A DNA stretch of 6,586 nt, taken from positions 1 to 6,586 of the forward strand of contig JBASFN010000118.1 in the NCBI GenBank assembly GCA_049653045.1, written 5' to 3'. Under the pieces are notes generated by a model. The model saw only the letters and a program-made list of their open reading frames with translations. It searched no databases and was not told the origin of the DNA. The stretch comes from UBA7657 sp049653045. Its GTDB lineage: Bacteria; Pseudomonadota; Alphaproteobacteria; Micavibrionales; Micavibrionaceae. Positions 1-5,887 of this stretch are shown piece by piece (the stretch's first letter is position 1; each line of letters opens with the position of its first letter). The position numbers and the translations under genes are program-made.

Positions 1-28
1 AGATCCCTCGACTACGCTCGGGATGACG
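1..28. repeat. REP-like dispersed intergenic element (end of window)
   Basis: The first bases carry arms ATCCC (3-7) and GGGAT (20-24) around a 12-nt interior, followed by GACG. From memory, short modules of this kind (a CCTCGACTACGCTCGGG core followed by GATGAC) recur between genes in many bacterial genomes, and the position here, outside any gene and ahead of an operon, fits. Only one copy is visible, so the repeat nature is an inference. The element may begin to the left of the window. Confidence 0.35.
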
Positions 29-50
29 GCACAAAAGATTTATCCACCCC

Positions 51-117
51 AAACCCCCTTCCTCTGCGCTCTCTGCGTCTCTGCGGTGAAAATGGGAAAC
101 CCCCTTGACCCCCTTGA
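51..117. repeat. Cluster of short direct repeats (CTCTGCG x3, CCCCCTT x3)
   Basis: CTCTGCG occurs exactly three times, at 62-68, 71-77 and 79-85, separated by 2 and 1 bases. This triplet is flanked by two identical 10-mers AAACCCCCTT at 51-60 and 97-106. The second begins a perfect tandem pair of CCCCCTTGA (100-108 and 109-117). The triplet followed by GTGAAAA resembles, from memory, a dispersed non-coding module seen in several unrelated bacterial lineages. No open reading frame explains the stretch. With the 1-28 element it fills most of the 176-bp space before the efflux operon. Function is unknown. Confidence 0.45.
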
Positions 118-141
118 GAAAACCACCAACTTCTATATGGT
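114..141 (+). promoter_or_regulatory. Candidate sigma-70-type promoter of the RND efflux operon
   Basis: TTGAGA (114-119, five of six matches to TTGACA) is followed after 16 bases by TATGGT (136-141, four of six matches to TATAAT). This would start transcription near 148-150 and leave a leader of about 28 nt before the adaptor ATG. The -35 box lies in the second copy of the tandem CCCCCTTGA repeat. It is the best pairing I found in the short upstream region, but the -10 is poor and nothing experimental supports it. Confidence 0.3.
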
Positions 142-155
142 GCAAAATAATCACC
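139..155. promoter_or_regulatory. Small inverted repeat over the putative start of transcription
   Basis: GGTG (139-142) and CACC (152-155) are inverted arms around nine AT-rich bases. The repeat overlaps the proposed -10 box and start point, where a repressor operator for an efflux operon would be expected. The arms are only 4 bp, so chance is a serious alternative. Confidence 0.2.
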
Positions 156-167
156 CTTTGAAACGGC

Positions 168-171
168 AGGA
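168..171 (+). promoter_or_regulatory. Ribosome-binding site of the adaptor gene
   Basis: AGGA lies five bases before the ATG at 177. It is a modest Shine-Dalgarno match, and it supports this ATG, which also gives a well-formed signal peptide. Confidence 0.55.
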
Positions 172-176
172 ACCGG

Positions 177-1358
177 ATGAAACATCTTAACCTATTGCTC
201 CCACTGGCAATTTTAACGGTCATCGGCGCGGCCTCGCCCTACATCTTCCGGGCCAACGCTGCCGAAGCCCCCGCCGCCATGCCGCCCATGCCCGTCGCCG
301 CCATGGTGATGGAGGAAAAACCCGTCTCCATCTGGAAGGAATTCCCCGGCAGGCTCGAGGCCGTCGACAGCGTCGAACTCCGCCCGCAGGTCAGCGGCAT
401 CATCAAGGAAATCAAATTCGAGGACGGCCAGATGGTCAAATCCGGCGACATCCTCTTCGTCATCGACCCCCGCCCCTACGAGGCCGAAGCCGCGCAGGCA
501 CGCGCCGATTACCAATCTGCCAAAACCCAATACGATCTGGCACAGAAAGAACTAAAACGCGCCGAAGACCTCATCGCCTCGGGCACAATCCCCAAACGCA
601 CCTACGACGAACGCCTGAACACCCAGCTCGTCAGCAAAAGCACCATCGCCTCGGCGGAGGCGCGCCTCAAACGCGCCCAACTGAATATCGACTACGCGCA
701 TGTCCGCGCCCCCATCTCGGGACGCGTTGGCCGCGCTGAAATCACAAAGGGCAATCTGGTCGATGCCGGCCCCGGCGCGCCCGTCCTCACCACCATCGTC
801 TCCAGCGAAGGCATCTACGCCGACTTTGAAATCGACGAGCAAACCTATCTCGGCCATGTTCGCGGCACGCCCCAAACCCAGCCCGACGAGAAAAAAATCC
901 CTGTCAGCCTCTCGCTCCAAAGCCTCCCCGATGCGATCTACGAGGGAACAATTCATTCCTTCGACAACCGCATCGACCCCAAATCCGGAACCGTCCGCGC
1001 CCGCGCCCTGTTCGCCAACACCGACGGCCCACTGCTCCCCGGCATGTTCGCCGCCATCCGCCTCGGCAGCGCAGAAAGCAAAACGGCGCTCACCATCCCC
1101 GAACGCACCATCGGCACGGATCAAGACAGGAAATTCGTCTATGTCGTTGGCCCCGAAAACAAGGTCGCCTACCGCGAAGTCACCTTGGGCGACACCATCA
1201 ACGGCGAGCGCATCGTACTAAAGGGTCTTGAAAAGGGCGAACTGGTCATCACCGAAGGCATCATGAAAATCCGCCCCGACATGATAGTCGAACCGCAAGT
1301 CACCGATCCAAACGCCGCCCCAGTGCAGCCAACCCAACCGGAAAAGACCGCACCGTGA
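177..1358 (+). CDS. RND efflux periplasmic adaptor subunit (MexE/AcrA-like membrane-fusion protein)
   Basis: This 393-residue periplasmic adaptor would link the RND pump encoded next to it to an outer-membrane TolC-type channel. Residues 1-28 form a Sec signal peptide: a short basic start, a hydrophobic core at about 4-19, and an ANA|AEA signal peptidase I site after residue 28. There is no lipobox cysteine, so the protein should be a soluble or loosely attached periplasmic protein, unlike the lipidated AcrA and MexA. The first half of the lipoyl-like barrel-sandwich is at about 63-100 (ELRPQVSGII, then DPRPYEAE). A helical hairpin rich in A, Q, K and E spans about 101-172. The second lipoyl half begins with RAPISGRVGR (177-186). 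Beta-barrel and membrane-proximal domains follow to about 375, then a proline-rich tail. The pattern fits the MexE/AcrA type of the HlyD superfamily, and length is normal. The stop overlaps the permease start by 4 bp. The exported substrate cannot be told from sequence. Confidence 0.95.
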   Translation: MKHLNLLLPLAILTVIGAASPYIFRANAAEAPAAMPPMPVAAMVMEEKPVSIWKEFPGRLEAVDSVELRPQVSGIIKEIKFEDGQMVKSGDILFVIDPRPYEAEAAQARADYQSAKTQYDLAQKELKRAEDLIASGTIPKRTYDERLNTQLVSKSTIASAEARLKRAQLNIDYAHVRAPISGRVGRAEITKGNLVDAGPGAPVLTTIVSSEGIYADFEIDEQTYLGHVRGTPQTQPDEKKIPVSLSLQSLPDAIYEGTIHSFDNRIDPKSGTVRARALFANTDGPLLPGMFAAIRLGSAESKTALTIPERTIGTDQDRKFVYVVGPENKVAYREVTLGDTINGERIVLKGLEKGELVITEGIMKIRPDMIVEPQVTDPNAAPVQPTQPEKTAP

Positions 1359-4300
1359 CCCACATCCCCACGCCAGAACAAGAAGAAGATACGGGCACAG
1401 TAACCTTCTCCAGCTTCTTCATCGACCGCCCGATTTTCGCGGCTGTCCTCTCGATCCTCGTCTTCCTCGCGGGATCGATTGCGATGTTCCAACTTCCCGT
1501 CGCTGAATATCCCGGCGTCACGCCGCCATCGGTCAACGTGACCGCCATATTCCCCGGCGCGAACCCCGCCGTCGTCTCTGAAACCGTCGCAGGGCCGCTA
1601 GAGGAACAAATCAACGGCGTGGAAAACATGCTTTATATGTCCTCGCTTGTCTCCGCCGACGGCATGCTCAACCTGACCGTCACCTTTAAAATCGGCACGA
1701 ATGTCGATCTCGCGCAGCAAATGGTGCAAAACCGGGTGTCTCAAGCCCTCCCCCGCCTGCCCGACATCGTCCGCCAACTCGGCGTCACCGTCATCAAAAG
1801 CTCGCCTGATTTAACCATGGTCGTCCACCTGATTTCTCCGAACGATCGCTACGACATGCTTTACTTGCGGAATTACACCAACCTCAACATCCGCGATCAA
1901 CTGGCCAAAATCCCCGGCGTCGGCGATGTCCAGATTTTCGGCTCCGGCAATTACGCGATGCGCATCTGGCTAAACCCGGATAAAATCGCCGAGCGCGGCA
2001 TGAACGCCACCGAAGTCACCGAAGCCATCCGCAGCCAGAACGTCCAGGTCGCCGCCGGAACCATCGGCGGGCCGCCCTACAACAAGGGAGTCCAGATACA
2101 ACTTCCCATCAACACCCAAGGCCGCCTGCAAACGCCCGAAGAATTTGAAAACATCATCATCAAGCGGGACGCGAACGGCGTCATCACCCGCCTTGGCGAC
2201 GTGGCGCGCATTGAAATGGATTCCGAGCAATACGGCCTCATGTCGCTCCTGAACAACAAACAGGCCGTCGGCGCAGGGATATTCTCAACCCCCGACGCGA
2301 ATGCCCTGCAAATCTCCGACACCGTCCGCAAAACCATGGAGGAGCTAAAGAAAAGCTTCCCCGAGGGCGTGGACTACGACATCATCTACGACCCGACCGT
2401 CTTCGTTCGCGATTCAATCGAATCCGTCATCCACACCCTGTTCGAGGCCGTTGCCCTCGTGGTTCTGGTGGTCATCGTTTTCCTCCAGACATGGCGCGCC
2501 TCCATCATCCCGTTGATCGCCGTCCCGGTCTCCATCGTCGGCACATTCGCCTTTATGATGATGTTCGGATTTTCGATCAACGTCCTGTCGCTATTCGGCC
2601 TGATCCTCGCCATCGGCATTGTCGTCGATGACGCCATCGTCGTCGTTGAAAACGCCGAGCGCAACATCGAACGCGGCCTGAAGCCCAGAGCCGCCGCGAT
2701 GCAGGCCATGCGCGAGGTCACCGGCCCCATTCTCGCCACCGGCCTAGTCCTCACCTCCGTCTTCGTGCCCATCGCCTTCATCAGCGGCCTGACGGGGCAG
2801 TTCTATAACCAGTTTGCTTTGACCATTGCCATCGCCACGGTTATTTCGACCTTGAACTCCCTGACCCTCAGCCCGGCTCTCTGCATGATCCTGCTGAAAG
2901 GCCATGACGAGAAAAAAGACCCCCTGATGCGGATCATGGACACCGCCTTCGGTTGGTTCTTCGGCCTGTTCAATAGGTTTTTTTCAGCAACCACGCACAT
3001 ATACGCCCGCATCGTGCGCTGGATTCTCCGGCACACGATTTTTGCAATCGCCGTCTATGTCGCCCTGATCTGCGCGACCGTTTTCGTCTTCCGCCTTGTC
3101 CCCGCCGGCTACGTCCCGGCGCAGGATAAACAATACCTCATCGCCTTCGCCCAGCTCCCTTCCGGCGCGACACTGGAGCGAACGGAAAAAGTCATCCGCA
3201 CCATGTCCGACATCGCCATGAACGAACCCGGCGTTGAAAACGCCGTCGCTTTTCCCGGCCTGTCGATCAACGGCTTCATCAACAGCTCGAGCGCGGGAAT
3301 CGTCTTCCTGACCCTCGCCCCGTTCGAGGAAAGAAACACCCCGGCCTTAAGCGCCTTCGCTATCGCGGGCAATATCCAGCAAAAATATATGGGGCTGCAA
3401 GACGCCTTCATCGCCGTATTCCCGCCGCCGCCCGTCATGGGTCTTGGCACAATCGGCGGCTTCAAGCTCCAAATTCAAGACCGCGCCGATCAAGGCTATC
3501 AAGCCCTCGACGCCGCCGTAAAGGCCGTCACGGGCCGCGCTTGGCAAACCCCCGAACTCGCGGGCGTCTTCTCCAGCTACAACATCAACGTCCCACAACT
3601 CTACGCCGACATTGACCGCGCCAAGGCCATCCAGCTCGGCGTCCCCGTCAGCGACATATTCCAAACCATGCAGGTCTATCTCGGCTCGCTCTACATCAAC
3701 GACTTCAACCAGTTTGGCCGCACCTATCAGGTCATCGCGCAGGCCGACAGCCAATACCGCGCCATACCCGAAAACATCCTGAAGCTTCAGGTGCGCAACA
3801 ACGAAGGCCAAATGGTTCCCCTCGGCTCGATCATGGAGGTACGGGAAACCTTCGGCCCCGAAACGGCGGCGCGCTATAACGCGTTCCGCTCCGCCGACAT
3901 CAACGGCGACGCCGCGCCCGGCTTCTCAAGCGGCGAGGCTCAAGCCGCCATGGTAAAAATCCTTGAGGAAACCCTGCCGCAAGGCATGACCTATGAATGG
4001 ACGGATCTGACCTATCAGAAAATTTTAGCCGGCAACACGACCATCTATATTTTCCCGCTCTGCATTCTTCTGGTGTTTCTGGTTCTGGCCGCGCAATATG
4101 AAAGCTTGGCACTCCCACTCTCCGTCATTTTGATCGTCCCCATGAGCATCCTCTCCGCATTGGCCGGGGTCTATCTCACCCACGGCGACAACAACATCTT
4201 CACGCAGATCAGCCTGTTCGTCCTCGCGGGGCTTGCTTGTAAAAACGCCATCCTCATCGTTGAATTTGCGCGAGAACTCGAACATCAAGGCCGCTCGACA

Positions 4301-4567
4301 GTGGAGGCCGCATGGGAGGCAAGCCGGATGCGTCTGCGCCCTATCCTGATGACCTCTTTCGCCTTCATCATGGGTGTGTTGCCGCTCGTCTTCTCGCACG
4401 GAGCCGGAGCCGAAATGCGCCACGCCATCGGCGTCGCCGTATTTTCGGGAATGCTCGGCGTCACCTTCTTCGGCCTCGTCCTCACCCCCGTCTTTTATGT
4501 CCTGATGCGCCGCCTGTCATCCCCGGCAGCGAGCCGTCAGGCGGGCATGAACGAAGATCCAACATAA
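1355..4567 (+). CDS. RND multidrug efflux permease, HAE-1 family, MexF/OqxB-like
   Basis: This 1070-residue inner-membrane proton/drug antiporter forms the trimeric pump of a tripartite efflux system. After a 20-residue polar start comes the family opening FFIDRPIFA (21-29) and TM1, a large periplasmic loop, TM2-TM6, TM7, a second large loop, and TM8-TM12 (about 895 onward). Proton-relay residues are present: Asp425 and Asp426 in GIVVDDAIVVVEN (AcrB D407/D408) and Lys963 in GLACKNAILIVEF (AcrB K940). The stretches FPGLSING, FPPPPVMGLGTIGGF and SDNNIFTQ-like GDNNIFTQI match my memory of MexF/OqxB more closely than AcrB. The GTG at 1355 is chosen because it overlaps the adaptor stop (GTGA) and the first internal Met lies past TM1. 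No strong Shine-Dalgarno precedes it, so translational coupling is likely. All key residues are intact and length is normal. MexF relatives export drugs such as chloramphenicol and quinolones; the substrate here is unproven. Confidence 0.97.
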   Translation: MTHIPTPEQEEDTGTVTFSSFFIDRPIFAAVLSILVFLAGSIAMFQLPVAEYPGVTPPSVNVTAIFPGANPAVVSETVAGPLEEQINGVENMLYMSSLVSADGMLNLTVTFKIGTNVDLAQQMVQNRVSQALPRLPDIVRQLGVTVIKSSPDLTMVVHLISPNDRYDMLYLRNYTNLNIRDQLAKIPGVGDVQIFGSGNYAMRIWLNPDKIAERGMNATEVTEAIRSQNVQVAAGTIGGPPYNKGVQIQLPINTQGRLQTPEEFENIIIKRDANGVITRLGDVARIEMDSEQYGLMSLLNNKQAVGAGIFSTPDANALQISDTVRKTMEELKKSFPEGVDYDIIYDPTVFVRDSIESVIHTLFEAVALVVLVVIVFLQTWRASIIPLIAVPVSIVGTFAFMMMFGFSINVLSLFGLILAIGIVVDDAIVVVENAERNIERGLKPRAAAMQAMREVTGPILATGLVLTSVFVPIAFISGLTGQFYNQFALTIAIATVISTLNSLTLSPALCMILLKGHDEKKDPLMRIMDTAFGWFFGLFNRFFSATTHIYARIVRWILRHTIFAIAVYVALICATVFVFRLVPAGYVPAQDKQYLIAFAQLPSGATLERTEKVIRTMSDIAMNEPGVENAVAFPGLSINGFINSSSAGIVFLTLAPFEERNTPALSAFAIAGNIQQKYMGLQDAFIAVFPPPPVMGLGTIGGFKLQIQDRADQGYQALDAAVKAVTGRAWQTPELAGVFSSYNINVPQLYADIDRAKAIQLGVPVSDIFQTMQVYLGSLYINDFNQFGRTYQVIAQADSQYRAIPENILKLQVRNNEGQMVPLGSIMEVRETFGPETAARYNAFRSADINGDAAPGFSSGEAQAAMVKILEETLPQGMTYEWTDLTYQKILAGNTTIYIFPLCILLVFLVLAAQYESLALPLSVILIVPMSILSALAGVYLTHGDNNIFTQISLFVLAGLACKNAILIVEFARELEHQGRSTVEAAWEASRMRLRPILMTSFAFIMGVLPLVFSHGAGAEMRHAIGVAVFSGMLGVTFFGLVLTPVFYVLMRRLSSPAASRQAGMNEDPT
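4510..4544. repeat. GC-rich inverted repeat inside the 3' end of the permease gene
   Basis: CCGCCTG (4510-4516) and CAGGCGG (4538-4544) are perfect 7-bp arms around 21 bases. The repeat lies in the variable cytoplasmic tail just after the last membrane helix. No T-run follows closely, so it is not a normal terminator. It could fold in the mRNA 3' end. The inner GTCATCCCCG resembles the complement of the 1-28 element, which suggests but does not prove a repeat remnant inside the gene. Confidence 0.35.
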
Positions 4568-4586
4568 AAAAGCGGCTAATTTTTTA
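4565..4586. terminator. Possible weak bidirectional terminator between convergent genes
   Basis: TAAAAAA (4565-4571) and TTTTTTA (4580-4586) are complementary 7-bp arms around an 8-base loop, beginning at the permease stop codon. They lie in the 30 bp between the convergent permease gene and the unknown gene. Each strand ends in a T-run, so the element could work both ways. The stem is entirely A/T, well short of a standard GC-rich intrinsic terminator, so this is a low-confidence call. Confidence 0.25.
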
Positions 4587-4597
4587 CCCAACCCCCT

Positions 4598-5116
4598 CTA
4601 TAAATTCGGAAAAAGTGGTTTAGATACATAAAAAATCGATCTATTTTCACAATCCGCAGGTGTCTGAGGTGTTTCCTTGCTTGGTAAATTGTCCCTTGCT
4701 TTTTCCAATGCCTCATACTTTTCCAAGCCCTTCAAAGTATCTGTTGCTCCTTGCTCTATCATGATTTTCTTAAATGCCTCCATCGTGGCCGGATACCGCA
4801 AAGCCTCCGCCGTAGGAATACCATTAATTTCCGTTGGAAAATCATAAGCAGGATCATTAACCAAAGACACTTGCTGTCCTTCTATCTGATCCCTATCGCC
4901 CAAAACAGACTTAATTAAAAAATTCTGAGCAGCATCAATGCCGTATTCAATCCCCTGAGCAAGAGCCCAACCCGCAACAGAAAACAATGTTCTGCTTTGG
5001 GGAAGAGGATAATGTGTGGCAGCCTCCGAGCAGCCCTTCTCTGAATAGTCAGAATCCCCTATGTTCCGTGCACTGCGAGCCTTATCTCCAAAGGCAGCAT
5101 CATCATTTACTTGCAT
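4598..5116 (-). CDS. Hypothetical protein, 172 residues, AT-rich orphan
   Basis: I do not recognise a family. The gene is probably real: the ATG is preceded by a perfect AGGAGG five bases away, and the frame is open for 172 codons in a stretch where the other frames are mostly closed. The protein has no signal peptide. Residues 1-36 are polar and charged. Residues 43-72 (from TLFSVAGWALAQGIEYGI on) look like a weakly hydrophobic or amphipathic helix, too polar for a clear membrane span. Residues 74-108 are loop-like. Residues 109-143 are a charged helix that might form a coiled coil (KGLEKYEALEKARDNL), and the tail is proline-rich with no obvious motif. Only Cys29 and Cys156 are present. GC content is about 38% on a sampled line against about 67% in the neighbouring ATPase gene, which suggests acquisition by transfer. 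It follows the ABC operon on the same strand but after a 98-bp AT-rich gap, so it probably has its own promoter. Function unknown. Confidence 0.75.
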   Translation of the reverse strand: MQVNDDAAFGDKARSARNIGDSDYSEKGCSEAATHYPLPQSRTLFSVAGWALAQGIEYGIDAAQNFLIKSVLGDRDQIEGQQVSLVNDPAYDFPTEINGIPTAEALRYPATMEAFKKIMIEQGATDTLKGLEKYEALEKARDNLPSKETPQTPADCENRSIFYVSKPLFPNL

Positions 5117-5121
5117 ACAAA

Positions 5122-5127
5122 CCTCCT
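5122..5127 (-). promoter_or_regulatory. Strong ribosome-binding site of the hypothetical gene
   Basis: The minus strand reads AGGAGG, then five bases, then ATG at 5116. This is the best Shine-Dalgarno match in the window; it fixes the start codon and is the main evidence that the unrecognised gene is translated. Confidence 0.8.
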
Positions 5128-5131
5128 ATGC

Positions 5132-5165
5132 TTATGAATTTTAAGATGATCTTAATTTTTCATAA
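5132..5165. promoter_or_regulatory. Two-tier inverted repeat in the leader of the hypothetical gene
   Basis: A perfect inner inverted repeat, TTAAGAT-G-ATCTTAA (5141-5155), is nested inside a perfect outer pair, TTATGAA (5132-5138) and TTCATAA (5159-5165), separated from it by TT on one side and TTT on the other. Fourteen base pairs of symmetry lie within 34 bases. It sits between the proposed -10 box and the ribosome-binding site, so it could be a dimeric repressor site or an mRNA leader hairpin. It is all A/T-rich with no T-run after it in the minus direction, so it is unlikely to terminate the ABC operon. Confidence 0.5.
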
Positions 5166-5185
5166 AATAGCTAATATTGTGTTAA
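5159..5185 (-). promoter_or_regulatory. Candidate promoter of the hypothetical gene
   Basis: On the minus strand TTAACA (5185 to 5180, five of six matches to TTGACA) is followed after 15 bases by TATGAA (5164 to 5159, four of six matches to TATAAT). The spacer is shorter than the usual 16-18, and AT-rich DNA gives many such matches, so the exact boxes are uncertain. The -10 box overlaps the outer arm of the two-tier inverted repeat, and the -35 abuts the 14-bp palindrome, a layout that would suit repression. Confidence 0.3.
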
Positions 5186-5198
5186 TTTTCATGAAAAT
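5185..5198. promoter_or_regulatory. Perfect 14-bp palindrome, operator candidate
   Basis: ATTTTCATGAAAAT reads the same on both strands. It lies 17 bases after the end of the ATPase gene and touches the proposed -35 box of the hypothetical gene. A perfect 14-bp palindrome is uncommon by chance even in AT-rich DNA and is the right size for a small helix-turn-helix dimer. The binding protein is unknown. Confidence 0.4.
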
Positions 5199-5214
5199 AT
5201 ATTGCCAAACTCCC

Positions 5215-5886
5215 CTATACCACCTTCCCATCCACAATATGAACCCTACGATCCGCCGCCGACGCAAACTCCATATCATGCGTCACGGCCACCACCGCCC
5301 TGTTCTGACTGTGTGCTAAGCCCTTCAAAATTTCCTGCACCGCGTGGCTGGACACGGTATCGAGATTCCCCGTCGGCTCGTCCGCCAAAATCAACACCGG
5401 ATCATTCGCGAGCGCCCGCGCCACCGCCACCCTCTGGCACTGCCCGCCCGACATTTTCTTGGGAACCTTGTGCATCTGATCGCCCAGCCCCAGATCGGTC
5501 AACAATGTCTCCGCCCGCGCAATCATTGCCGCCTGCGAAAGCCGCCCCAGCTTTCGCATCGGCATCATCACATTCTCTAACGCCGTAAATTCCGGCAATA
5601 AAAAATGAAACTGAAAAATAAACCCGATATGCTCCAGCCGAACCGCCGCTAGTTGCTCATCGCTCATGCGCTCAACGGCCTGCCCCTGCATGAAAATCCG
5701 CCCCGCCGTTGGCCGATCAAGCAGCCCCAGCAAATACAAGAGCGACGACTTCCCCGACCCCGAAGGCCCCGTAATCGCCGTAAATTCCCCCGTCCGGATG
5801 TCAACGCTGGCGTCCCGCACCAGAGTCACGGGGATTTCCCCGTCCAAAACGCGGCTCAATCCTTCGGCTTTCAGGACAACATCCAT
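5215..5886 (-). CDS. lolD: LolD-like ABC transporter ATP-binding protein
   Basis: This 223-residue cytoplasmic ATPase would power the FtsX-type permease encoded just upstream, most likely for moving lipoproteins from the inner membrane to the LolA carrier. It is complete: Walker A GPSGSGKS (40-47), Q-loop Gln92 in FIFQFHFLLPEFTALENV, signature MSGGQCQRVAVARAL (145-159), Walker B with D-loop ILADEPTGNLD (166-176) and switch His203 in VTHD. The Q-loop block closely matches LolD (QFHHLLPEFTALENV in memory), with Phe95 in place of the second His. Cys150 replaces the common Gln after the signature. Length is normal for LolD. The ATG at 5886 is one base after the permease stop, with a GGGGGG run seven bases upstream as the likely ribosome-binding site, so the two genes are co-transcribed. 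MacB- or DevA-type exporters are related alternatives, since the partner does not settle the substrate. Confidence 0.85.
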   Translation of the reverse strand: MDVVLKAEGLSRVLDGEIPVTLVRDASVDIRTGEFTAITGPSGSGKSSLLYLLGLLDRPTAGRIFMQGQAVERMSDEQLAAVRLEHIGFIFQFHFLLPEFTALENVMMPMRKLGRLSQAAMIARAETLLTDLGLGDQMHKVPKKMSGGQCQRVAVARALANDPVLILADEPTGNLDTVSSHAVQEILKGLAHSQNRAVVAVTHDMEFASAADRRVHIVDGKVV

Positions 5887-5887
5887 A

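Larger units (their letters stand above)
5152..5204. repeat. Imperfect direct repeat upstream of the hypothetical gene
   Basis: Two related copies run in the same direction: 5152-5179 (TTAATTTTTCATAAAATA, a GCTA insert, then ATTG) and 5182-5204 (TTAATTTTCATGAAAATA, then TATTG). Their starts are 30 bases apart, about three helical turns, so two bound proteins would lie on the same DNA face. They overlap both palindromes and the proposed promoter. AT-rich low complexity makes some similarity expected by chance. Confidence 0.4.

Noticed and set aside
51..117. CRISPR array
   Set aside because: The repeats are 7-10 bases with spacers of 1-2 bases or none, far from the roughly 25-40-base repeats and similar-sized spacers of CRISPR.
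105..133. Promoter using TTGACC (105-110) as the -35 box
   Set aside because: No acceptable -10 box lies 16-18 bases downstream; the nearest TATA-like bases are 23 away. TTGAGA at 114 pairs better.
552..1124. Minus-strand open frame of 190 codons inside the adaptor gene
   Set aside because: It is antisense to conserved adaptor domains, with low-complexity G/A/D composition and no recognisable motif.
3347..3811. Long minus-strand open frame of 154 codons inside the permease gene
   Set aside because: It lies wholly antisense to a gene with clear RND motifs. High GC suppresses stop codons, and its composition (G, D, V, A rich) is typical of an antisense shadow.
4312..4623. Plus-strand open frame overlapping the permease end and the convergent gap
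   Set aside because: It is out of frame with the conserved permease C-terminus, arginine- and proline-rich like a shadow, and has no ribosome-binding site.
5132..5165. Intrinsic terminator of the ABC transporter operon
   Set aside because: Symmetry is strong, but the stem is almost all A/T and no T-run follows in the minus direction. An operator or leader structure fits better.
4987..5588. Two plus-strand open frames across the hypothetical gene, its promoter gap and the ATPase
   Set aside because: They run antisense to the AGGAGG-led gene and to a complete ATPase, and their proline/histidine/arginine-rich translation has no motif.
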